Assembly (NCBI GenBank): GCA_021808485.1
Contig: JAKBBN010000032.1
Location: forward strand, 1-34,838
Length of the DNA: 34,838 nucleotides
Origin: Planctomycetota bacterium
Lineage (GTDB): Bacteria; Planctomycetota; Phycisphaerae; WQYP01
Direction: 5' to 3'
The notes below the pieces were generated by a model. That model searched no databases. It was given only the letters and a program-made list of their open reading frames with translations, and was not told the DNA's origin. Numbering within the stretch: the first letter of the stretch is position 1; every line of letters starts with the position of its first letter. This document shows, in pieces, positions 1-7,416 of this stretch. A program made the translations under genes and the position numbers.

Positions 1-278
1 ATGGCCATGGCCAGCCAAAGTCCGCCGGAAAAAGATCCACCGGAAGATTTGGCCGGCCGCGGAACAGCGAACGTTAACGCCTGCATGACCGCCGCCCAAG
101 TGGTCAATATAAGCAGCAGGATCAGCCAGCCGATTATTTGGCGTTCATGGAGTACCTTCGCGGCGGATTGGGTCAATGTTAAAAAAAACCAGACGGGCAA
201 TGCGGCCGCCGGAATAAGTGCACTGCTGTGCTGCCGACAATTCTCAATGATTCGACGCATACGCAAATATGATAACAT
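1..278 (-). CDS. Membrane protein of unknown function, N-terminal part (cut by window edge)
   Basis: An open frame on the minus strand runs from an ATG at 276-278 through 92 codons off the left edge without a stop. The translated start is MLSYLRMRRIIEN. One hydrophobic stretch lies around residues 24-38, and a clear membrane segment around residues 50-73 (IIGWLILLLILTTWAAV), followed by a Pro/Ser/Gly-rich stretch. The membrane signature and lack of stops make this frame more believable than the plus-strand frame over the same bases. It lies 121 bp downstream of the fucosidase-like gene on the same strand, so it may be the next gene of that operon. No strong ribosome binding site precedes the ATG, and an internal ATG at codon 7 is possible. 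I do not recognise the family. Confidence 0.5.
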   Translation of the reverse strand, partial: MLSYLRMRRIIENCRQHSSALIPAAALPVWFFLTLTQSAAKVLHERQIIGWLILLLILTTWAAVMQALTFAVPRPAKSSGGSFSGGLWLAMA

Positions 279-399
279 GCTGGGAACAAAGCGGTCAGGC
301 GTGGATTTTTGTAAAGCGGTTCAGCGCGGGGCGGGTCATCCCGCGGCATGTCCGGGGCGCATCGGAAAAATTGCGCCGCTTGCCGGTTCATTGTTCGCT

Positions 400-1767
400 T
401 CATTTGTCGTTTTTTTTCGGTTTTTGCCCATGCACGTCAAATGCGGCGAATCCGGCAATGACCGGCTCGCCTACGGATTTGCTCACTGCCAGGCGCAATG
501 CTTCGATTGTGACGGGATGGAATGTATCAATCCATTTGCGGCCGATGGATTGCCCGCTGCACAGTGTACGCCAATGTCCGTTTTCCAGACCTTGCACAGC
601 ATAACGCCTTACGCGCTGGCCAAGGCTGATGTTTTCCTTCAACACAACGGTATCAACCTGATGCGCAGCGGGTAATTTCAACCGGATCAGTTTGCCGGTG
701 CCGGAACAGACGGCAAGCGGATGGGCAAAGCGGCGGCTAATCAGAGCGCCAAAATGGGATAATCGACGTTGAACAGACCGTGGAACCCGGCCATATTGAT
801 CGATCGGGGCATTGATGATGAGATTGCAGCCGTGCCCTATGGATTCATAATAAATACGAACAAGCCGGCTGATGGACAGGAGGCGATTGGGCCCATGCGG
901 TCGCCAAAACCAATGATCACCCGCAAGAACGGATATATCCACTTCGGCCGGCTCCCAATATTTGCCGTGTGGGTCACCGCCGCCCGCCTGATTGATGGCG
1001 GTAACCGTATCCCAGCACGGATTCGGCGCCAAGCCGCTTTCGTTGCCGATCCAGCGGGTCAGGCCGCCGGGCGCTCCGGCCGGCCCCTGAAAGCAGACCA
1101 TATGCGGCTGAAACCGGCGAAGCAGCGGCAGCAGATTTGCTCCGCCCTTTTGCACCGGCAGTACACCGCCGTCAAACCAGCAGTAAAACAGCGGGCCATA
1201 ATGACTCCACAGGTCCCGCTCCATCCGGGCACACGCGCGATCATAGGGAATTTGAGCCGCTGGGTTGTGCGTTCGGCCCGCGCTGACATTCCAATACCGG
1301 TTTGTGGCCAGTGAACAATATAGCCCGGGCTGAATCCCGGACTTATGACAGGAAGCGACAAAACGGCGGACAATATCAGCCTTGCCGTCGAGCCACGTGG
1401 AATAACTCAAACCAAAGGGATAAGCCCGGCACTGGAAAAACATATAACCTGAATTGTGCTTGCACACATAAACGGCGTAACGCGCCCCCATGGCTTTGGC
1501 GACGCGCAACCATTGATCCGTATCTGGCGGTTTAGCGGAAAGGAACGGTGGTTCTTTGAGCATTGCCGCCGGTTGGTATTGCCGATGGGCAACCTGCAGG
1601 TCATAGTGAAAAAAGATGCCAAGCTGAGCGGTTTGCCAAGCGAGTTGGGCCGGGGTGGGCAGCGGCAACTCATGCGGGGAGCCGGATGCCGCAAGCGCAT
1701 GCCCGGCGCAACCGGCGAGAGTTATCAGGCCCAGGATAAGGTTGAAAACGCGCGCTGGTTTTTTCAC
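400..1767 (-). CDS. GH29 alpha-L-fucosidase-like lipoprotein
   Basis: This is a glycoside hydrolase family 29-like protein of 455 aa, expected to remove alpha-L-fucose (or a related sugar) from glycans outside the cytoplasm. The GTG at 1765-1767 is chosen because GGGAG lies 8 nt upstream and a signal peptide starts there directly (VKKPARVF then a hydrophobic core). LAGC at residues 17-20 is a possible lipobox; cleavage after ALA a few residues later is the alternative. The barrel is recognisable by GIFFHYD near the start, YVCKHNSGY (about 100-108), YCWFDGG with the expected nucleophile Asp199, and a late EVDISVL...HWFWRP segment. The last ~110 residues look like the usual C-terminal beta-sandwich of GH29 enzymes. 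The usual KHHDGF motif reads KHNSGY, so substrate or activity may differ. It lies 87 bp downstream of the RND exporter gene. Confidence 0.82.
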   Translation of the reverse strand: MKKPARVFNLILGLITLAGCAGHALAASGSPHELPLPTPAQLAWQTAQLGIFFHYDLQVAHRQYQPAAMLKEPPFLSAKPPDTDQWLRVAKAMGARYAVYVCKHNSGYMFFQCRAYPFGLSYSTWLDGKADIVRRFVASCHKSGIQPGLYCSLATNRYWNVSAGRTHNPAAQIPYDRACARMERDLWSHYGPLFYCWFDGGVLPVQKGGANLLPLLRRFQPHMVCFQGPAGAPGGLTRWIGNESGLAPNPCWDTVTAINQAGGGDPHGKYWEPAEVDISVLAGDHWFWRPHGPNRLLSISRLVRIYYESIGHGCNLIINAPIDQYGRVPRSVQRRLSHFGALISRRFAHPLAVCSGTGKLIRLKLPAAHQVDTVVLKENISLGQRVRRYAVQGLENGHWRTLCSGQSIGRKWIDTFHPVTIEALRLAVSKSVGEPVIAGFAAFDVHGQKPKKNDK

Positions 1768-1854
1768 ATCATTTACTCCCGCGCATGCCGCCGGCCAAAA
1801 GAACACCCTCCCTGAACACCATGGTACCACGCGGAGATGCGTTCCTGAACCGCC

Positions 1855-4602
1855 TTAATCGTCGGCATCCTGCGGGCTGATTTTCCCGGTATTTTGATAC
1901 ACACCGCTGCACGCCAGGTGCCAGGTAAGCAAAGGCCGCAGGACGAATTCCGCGGAAAGATAGATGCATGCAATTCCGATGGCCATGATCAGGCCGAGGC
2001 TGGCGATGCCGCGGTCACGGGCCAGGGCCAGAAATCCAAAACTCGAACAGGTGACGAATGCACACAATAGCAGCGCACGCTCGCTTACATCCCAGAAACG
2101 CCAAACTCTGCGGGGATTATGCAATGTTTCCCGGTAGCGGTGCATCATGAACACGCCATATTCATGACCGGCGCCGATGAGGATGGGCATGGCGAAAAAA
2201 TTGGCGAAATTCCACTGCAGGCCGGTTACGCCCATGATCCCGATAAGCATCGGCAGACCCAATCCCAGCACGCTGACGGTAACCAGCGTCTGCCGGAGTC
2301 GGCGCAAATCCAGAAAAACAAGCAACACAACCAGGGCCAGCGCCATGACCGTGGCGGAAACAAAGGCCCCGCGAATGGCGCGAGTGGAATGAAATAGCTG
2401 CACGGCAATGCCGGTGAGATCAGCTTTCGCGGGAACCAGGCCGGGCCGATGACCGTCGCCCTGCAATGCAACCACAAACCGATGCAGCGTGGCCTGATGC
2501 CACAGATCAAAGCGCGGCGTGATGTAAAGCGCATACACGCCGCCGGGGGAAACATAATGCCGGCGAACAACGGCGGGCAGTTGTGCGATGTTCAGCGGCC
2601 CGGGGTTCAGCGTGCGGGCCAGCATGTGTAACCGGTGCATAAAGGCCGTTTGCCAGGCGGAAAGCCGCGAACAGACCGCCCCGCTCAGTGCCGGCGGGCC
2701 GGCCGATACCCTGCGCAGCGCGGCGGCGAATTGATTAAGAAGCCGGGCGGTCCGCCCGGCCGCGTTTTTGGCGGCGGACATTTTGCCGGCCAGTAATTCC
2801 GCCGCGGAGGCTATGCGGGATAACCGGGCGGGTAAGATGGGCGCGGGCGGCTGCCAGCGAATGGCGGCCAACGCGGATCCATGAGCGGCTAGATAGCGCT
2901 GTTTTTGACGCGCATCCAGCAGGCTGCTGGTGGATTTAATGGCGGTGCCGGCGATGCGGCTGTCAGCATTGAGTGTGTGCTGAATGGGCGCAAGAGACCG
3001 CAGGGAGCGGGACAGCACCACGGCATACCATGAAGGCATTTGATGAATCAATTCAACGCTTTTAAGGCCGGGGGCCTGCAAATCCAGCAGATTGGGGTTA
3101 AAGCCTATACGCAGACCAAGGGGCAGCAGTGCCAGCAGAGTGCCGATCCATAAGACCGGGCCGATGAAATAATGCCGACCCGCGGTCGGTGCGGGACGAT
3201 CATCGGAATAGCGGGCGGAGGCGTGAACACGTTTGAGACGCGGCGGGAAAAGGACCAACAGTGCGGGCAGGATGGTGTAGCCGGCCAGCAGGCACAAAAG
3301 CAATCCCCCGCCGCCGATAATGCCGAGTTCCGCATCACCGCGGAAATTCGTAAACATCGCCACGCCGAAGGCGCCCGCCGCACCAAGGCATGCCGTGAGC
3401 ACCGGCGGCGTGGCATAACGGAATACTCTGGCCCAGACCGCGGCATCGCGTTCGTAACGGCGGGCTTCGCGGCGGTAGCGAACCAGAATCTGAATTAAAT
3501 AATCCATGCCGATGCCGATCAGGGCGATCACGAAAACCGTTGAAAGCAGATTCAACCGCCCCACCACCAGCGTGGCATAGCCAAAGGTCCAGGCGATGGC
3601 CACAGCCAGCGAAAATGCGGCGAACAGAGCCATGCGAATGGACTTAAGCATGGCGGCCAGCCCCAGGAACACAACCGTCATGGCGACAATTTCCGCCCAG
3701 TTTGTGTCATGCGTGGTGATGCGCATTTCATCCGCCGAAAGAACGGGCCTGCCGGTTAATCCTACGCGGAACATGGCATGAAAAGGCCGGGCGGCGGCAC
3801 GGATGGCCTTGTGAATTTGGATAAGCGGTGCGGAAACGGCGGCCAGGGAATCGTAGGTGAATTTGGGGTAGACCTTGATAAGCAGGATGTGCCGGCCGGC
3901 GTTATCCGCGGGGTGAATGTAATAATAACCTTTCGCCGCGGGCGAACGCGACGACGCGGGGGCAAGAACATTCAAATTCGGCATGGACGGTGGGGAAAGA
4001 CCATTGTGTTTAATTGCCGCCATCCAGGAAATACATAACTCTTTCACAAATAGAGCGGTGGTGGCATCCGGCGGACGTGCCGCGGCGCCTCGCAAAAACC
4101 TTTCCATGCGGCTGGTCCCCAGCAGACCGGTGAGCAGATTCGGACGTGATCCCCATATTTGAAAAAGCGGCGCCAGTCTTGCCTGCGATGCAGCCGCCTT
4201 TTTCACGATTCTCCATTTGGCAAACAGAAGCGATTGCGTGCCCAGCCGGTGAAGCGGCACATGACTGTCCACAGATACAACATCCGCCGTAAGTAATCGG
4301 AGCCTGATGGTAATGGCCCTGGCCAGGGCGATCCACCGGCCGGAGGACGGCGGATGCGCCGGATCGCGGGCCTGAATAACCACATACGCGGCCTCATTTT
4401 CCGGAAACTCATGAATAAAAGTCAGGTATTGACGGAAAAACGGGACATGAGGCGAAAACAGTTTGTTTTCATTCGTTGAAACCCGGAGGTTTGCGACGGC
4501 AAAAAATGTGGAGGCAACCGCGGCGAGCAGGCCTATGACCAGGATGGTGCGCGGATACCTGATGAGCCGGAGCGTATGTTTTAGAATCTTGCGATGGGTC
4601 AT
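1855..4602 (-). CDS. RND superfamily (MMPL) exporter, HpnN-like
   Basis: This 915-aa inner-membrane protein has the RND/MMPL layout: a first membrane helix at about residues 18-38, a large periplasmic loop, a bundle at about 300-455 (with GIGMDYLIQILVRYRRE), another helix at about 479-500, a second periplasmic loop, and a last bundle at about 730-900 (with PILIGAGHEYGVFMMHRYRE). STNENKLFSPHVPFFRQ after the first helix and FNPNLLDLQAPGLKSVE before the second loop resemble HpnN, the RND protein that moves hopanoids to the outer membrane. The family can also carry other lipids, so the cargo is inferred. It sits 95 bp downstream of an HpnO-like aminotransferase and upstream of the fucosidase-like gene, all co-directional. 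The ATG at 4600-4602 has only a weak ribosome binding site. Confidence 0.85.
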   Translation of the reverse strand: MTHRKILKHTLRLIRYPRTILVIGLLAAVASTFFAVANLRVSTNENKLFSPHVPFFRQYLTFIHEFPENEAAYVVIQARDPAHPPSSGRWIALARAITIRLRLLTADVVSVDSHVPLHRLGTQSLLFAKWRIVKKAAASQARLAPLFQIWGSRPNLLTGLLGTSRMERFLRGAAARPPDATTALFVKELCISWMAAIKHNGLSPPSMPNLNVLAPASSRSPAAKGYYYIHPADNAGRHILLIKVYPKFTYDSLAAVSAPLIQIHKAIRAAARPFHAMFRVGLTGRPVLSADEMRITTHDTNWAEIVAMTVVFLGLAAMLKSIRMALFAAFSLAVAIAWTFGYATLVVGRLNLLSTVFVIALIGIGMDYLIQILVRYRREARRYERDAAVWARVFRYATPPVLTACLGAAGAFGVAMFTNFRGDAELGIIGGGGLLLCLLAGYTILPALLVLFPPRLKRVHASARYSDDRPAPTAGRHYFIGPVLWIGTLLALLPLGLRIGFNPNLLDLQAPGLKSVELIHQMPSWYAVVLSRSLRSLAPIQHTLNADSRIAGTAIKSTSSLLDARQKQRYLAAHGSALAAIRWQPPAPILPARLSRIASAAELLAGKMSAAKNAAGRTARLLNQFAAALRRVSAGPPALSGAVCSRLSAWQTAFMHRLHMLARTLNPGPLNIAQLPAVVRRHYVSPGGVYALYITPRFDLWHQATLHRFVVALQGDGHRPGLVPAKADLTGIAVQLFHSTRAIRGAFVSATVMALALVVLLVFLDLRRLRQTLVTVSVLGLGLPMLIGIMGVTGLQWNFANFFAMPILIGAGHEYGVFMMHRYRETLHNPRRVWRFWDVSERALLLCAFVTCSSFGFLALARDRGIASLGLIMAIGIACIYLSAEFVLRPLLTWHLACSGVYQNTGKISPQDADD

Positions 4603-4697
4603 TGGTGTGAATCCGGAACGCCAGCGGTGCTGCGGGAAATGGTCATTCGACCGCGGGCCCTGGTATCAAAGGCCCGGCCGCAGGCGCAACGGTTAAT

Positions 4698-6083
4698 TTA
4701 GGCGCGCACGGCGTTTTTTGCCATTCCCATGACGGTGTTCCACGCCGTGCCGGGAATGCGCTGAGTATCCGCCAATACGGCTTCCATGGCTTTAAGGAAC
4801 CAGTCCATATCCTCCCTGGTGGCGATGATGGGCGGCAGAAATTTAATGACTTCCGTATGGTAGCCGGCAACCTGCGTAAGAATCTTATGATCATTAAGCA
4901 GGGGTAGAATTATCATCTGGCCGAAGACCCCGAAATTGAGCTTGTGCAGGGCATCCCAGGCCAGCTTCAATTTAAGAGAACCGGCGGGACGGGCGAAATC
5001 TATCCCGAACATGAGGCCTTTGCCGCGAACCTCGGTAACAAACGGACACTGCCTGCCGATATCCGTCAGCCGGGAAATAACATAAGCACCGAGCGCCGCG
5101 GCGTTTTCCACAAGTTTATCCTCTTCGATCACCTGCAGGGTGGCCAGCGCCGCGGCCATGGCCATATCGTTCTGCCCGAAGGTGTTGGAATGCACCACAC
5201 AGCGTTCCATGGAATTAAACACGCTGTCCATAATGGATGGCCGGGTTACCACCGCCCCTACCGGCACAAACCCACCGGAAAGCCCTTTGGCCACGCACAC
5301 AATATCCGGTTCCACTTCCGGCCAATGCTGAAAACAGAACCATTTCCCGGTGCGGCCCATTCCGGATTGCACTTCATCAATCACCAGCAGTGTCCCGGCC
5401 TGCCGACACAGTCGCTGGGCTTCAGCCAGATAGCCGTCCTGAACAACTTCGCAGGTTTTGCCCTGAATCGGTTCCAGGATGAAAGCCGCGACATCCTTTT
5501 TCACCAGGGCCTGCTCAAGGGCGGCAAGATTGTTAAACGGCACGGCGGAAGTTCCGGGCAAAAGGGCGCCGAAACGCTGGCGGAAAAAGTCCGCACCGTT
5601 AATGGCCAGCGATCCGGTGGTAAGGCCGTGAAAGGCGTGTTCTGTGTAGACAATTTTTTCGCGGCCGGTGTTGCAACGGGCAAATTTGATCGCCGTTTCC
5701 ACGGATTCCGTTCCGCTGTTGGTAAAAAACACACGGGACAGGCCCGGCGGCATATGGGATACCAGCGATTCAGCCACCAGGCCGCTTAAAATGCTGCAAT
5801 CCATGCGAACTAGATTGGGACTGGCCGCATCCAGCAATTCGTGCAAAGCGGCGCGGATTTTGGGATGATTCCGCCCCAGCATGAAAACACCCCAGCCGGT
5901 AAGCAGGTCCAGATATTTATTCCCCTGCGGATCCCACAGGTAACAGCCTTCGCCGCGAACATAGTTCTTATCAAACCCGATGGTTTTCAGCATTTTTACA
6001 AAAGCCGGATTGACATATTGCTGGTGCAGCCCATATTGCCGGCCACGGTGCTGCTCCACGATATCCATGAATGATTCCGCCAT
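4698..6083 (-). CDS. Class III PLP-dependent aminotransferase, HpnO-like
   Basis: This is a fold-type I, class III aminotransferase of 461 aa, cytoplasmic and PLP-dependent. Visible landmarks are SGTES (123-127), the HAFHGLTTG segment (149-157), DEVQSGMGRTG with Asp236, and the Schiff-base lysine Lys266 in CVAKGLSGG. The N-terminal region (YGLHQQYVNP, MLKTIGFDKNYVRGEG, LTGWGVFMLGRNHP) resembles HpnO, which forms the amino group of aminobacteriohopanetriol; acetylornithine or other omega-amino substrates remain possible. The ATG at 6081-6083 is preferred over a longer frame to 6218 because AAAGG repeats lie just upstream and the -10 element at 6126-6131 would fall inside the longer version. 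It is the first gene of a minus-strand set with the HpnN-like exporter, which supports a role in lipid modification. Confidence 0.85.
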   Translation of the reverse strand: MAESFMDIVEQHRGRQYGLHQQYVNPAFVKMLKTIGFDKNYVRGEGCYLWDPQGNKYLDLLTGWGVFMLGRNHPKIRAALHELLDAASPNLVRMDCSILSGLVAESLVSHMPPGLSRVFFTNSGTESVETAIKFARCNTGREKIVYTEHAFHGLTTGSLAINGADFFRQRFGALLPGTSAVPFNNLAALEQALVKKDVAAFILEPIQGKTCEVVQDGYLAEAQRLCRQAGTLLVIDEVQSGMGRTGKWFCFQHWPEVEPDIVCVAKGLSGGFVPVGAVVTRPSIMDSVFNSMERCVVHSNTFGQNDMAMAAALATLQVIEEDKLVENAAALGAYVISRLTDIGRQCPFVTEVRGKGLMFGIDFARPAGSLKLKLAWDALHKLNFGVFGQMIILPLLNDHKILTQVAGYHTEVIKFLPPIIATREDMDWFLKAMEAVLADTQRIPGTAWNTVMGMAKNAVRA

Positions 6084-6448
6084 ATGTATTGAGCCTTTGC
6101 AACCTTTCTGCGTTCGTGCGGATCTATTATAGCGGCGGGCGAAGGGCCTGCCATGTGGGAACGGTTGATTGTCACGCCACCGACAAAGATCCGCGAGGAA
6201 TTGGACGCAGCGCGGCAATAAAAACGGATGTCAATGAACCTGGCCCGTAAAATTTGTTATCATTACCGGCAGCGGAGTTCACCCCGGCCGGCGTTAAAGC
6301 CGGCCGGCAATTCAGTGCTCCAGCGGCGGTTGCCCCACTGGTAGCGTACATGACGGCGCGTTACCATGCATCCGGGTTGAAACCCGGCCCGCAATGCAGC
6401 CTCGCAGGCGGCCTGGCGATTTTCACAGAGTTGAAAGGATATAAACCT
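6084..6448. other. Divergent intergenic region
   Basis: This 365-bp stretch separates the minus-strand aminotransferase operon from the plus-strand lipoprotein gene. It carries the minus-strand TATAAT noted separately. On the plus strand TATCAT at 6258-6263, with TGAACC 17 bp upstream, is a weak candidate promoter for the lipoprotein. The in-frame open reading upstream of 6449 has no ribosome binding site or recognisable domain and is taken as non-coding. Confidence 0.4.
6126..6131 (-). promoter_or_regulatory. -10 element for the aminotransferase operon
   Basis: The minus strand reads a perfect TATAAT about 43 bp before the chosen start codon at 6083. No good -35 hexamer is present at 16-18 bp spacing, so only the -10 element is claimed. 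Confidence 0.4.
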
Positions 6449-7201
6449 ATGACAAAGCGATTAATCGTGGTAATGGGTGCGGTCGCCATAATGGCCGTGA
6501 CCGGCTGCTCGAAATCTCCCAAATCCGGTTCAACGCCGGCACAAGGTTCAAGCTCCGCGGCAGAAACCGGGCCGTCGGCAATGCAGAATATGCCGGGAAT
6601 GAGCACTGCGGCATCCACGGCGGAAGCGGTGACGGCCAATCTGACAAGTGCATTGAAATCCGGCAATGTTTCGCGGATTGAGAATGCTTTTTCCACGAAT
6701 AGTACGGTACAGGCCGGCGCTGTGGCGGCGGAGGCAAAAGTGGTGGGCATAAAAAACCAGGTCATGCAATTGGCCGGTCAGAAACTGGGAACGGAGGCAT
6801 CCGGGCTCGGTGCGCTGGTAAACAAGATTGCCCCGGCGGCCGGGATTTTTCCGACATTGGCATCACTGAAAAATAACCCGATCGTGGTAAAAGGCGAGAC
6901 GGCAATCATGAATCAGGGAAAGAATCTTGCGGCAATCTACTTTTCCAAGAATTCGGGACAATGGAAAGTTGATCTGCAAAAAACGATATCCGCCTATTAT
7001 CCGGACGCGGCGACCGCGGAAAGTAAATTGCAATCCATTACCGCCGGGCTGGGCAGGGCGAAGGACTTTCTTAAGCAGGTGGAATCCGGATTGAATGCCG
7101 GTACGATAAAGTCATTTGGTGATATTCAGACTTTGGCGGCTAAATTTGAGGCGTCCAGCCTGCCCGGCGCCGGCACGGTGAAGAATCTGCTGCATTTTTA
7201 A
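6449..7201 (+). CDS. Alanine-rich lipoprotein of unknown function
   Basis: This 250-aa protein begins MTKRLIVVMGAVAIMAVTGC, a short signal peptide ending in a VTGC lipobox, so Cys20 should be lipidated and the protein anchored in a membrane. The ATG at 6449 is chosen because AAAGG lies 11 nt upstream and the signal peptide starts there; the 65 codons before it look non-coding. After the lipobox comes a low-complexity Ser/Pro/Gly/Ala linker (about 21-55), then an Ala- and Lys-containing, probably helical domain to the end, with no cysteines or catalytic motifs visible. It reads as a periplasmic or surface scaffold or stress protein, but no family is recognised. It is followed by the ppdK promoter, so it is probably its own transcript. 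Confidence 0.7.
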   Translation: MTKRLIVVMGAVAIMAVTGCSKSPKSGSTPAQGSSSAAETGPSAMQNMPGMSTAASTAEAVTANLTSALKSGNVSRIENAFSTNSTVQAGAVAAEAKVVGIKNQVMQLAGQKLGTEASGLGALVNKIAPAAGIFPTLASLKNNPIVVKGETAIMNQGKNLAAIYFSKNSGQWKVDLQKTISAYYPDAATAESKLQSITAGLGRAKDFLKQVESGLNAGTIKSFGDIQTLAAKFEASSLPGAGTVKNLLHF

Positions 7202-7293
7202 TGCGGATTCAAGTGTTTATCCAAATTGTCGCCGGGCTATGGCAGGACGCGATACAACCCGTGCCGGTTCCGCCGGCGAATTGTCGGGCATGA

Positions 7294-7321
7294 TTGACTC
7301 TTTAAGGGGTGCCCTTATACT
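7294..7321 (+). promoter_or_regulatory. Sigma-70 type promoter for ppdK
   Basis: TTGACT at 7294-7299 and TATACT at 7316-7321 are separated by 16 bp. Both hexamers differ from consensus by one base. The ppdK start codon is about 95 bp downstream, preceded by a strong GGAGGT ribosome binding site at 7403-7408. Confidence 0.7.
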
Positions 7322-7416
7322 TTCCGCTTTGATTTACCGGCCGCGGGATGGTTTGCGGCCCGGTACAGGCTTGTTTCCCGCCACGTTCGTGTGGTTTTTC
7401 CCGGAGGTAACGTTTT

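Noticed and set aside
1..675. Long plus-strand open frame of 224 codons at the left edge
   Set aside because: It is antisense to the GH29 gene over 400-675 and to the membrane-protein frame over 1-278, has low-complexity composition and no recognisable domain.
4944..5789. 281-codon plus-strand frame
   Set aside because: It is the antisense shadow of the aminotransferase gene, rich in His, Gly and Arg, without a ribosome binding site.
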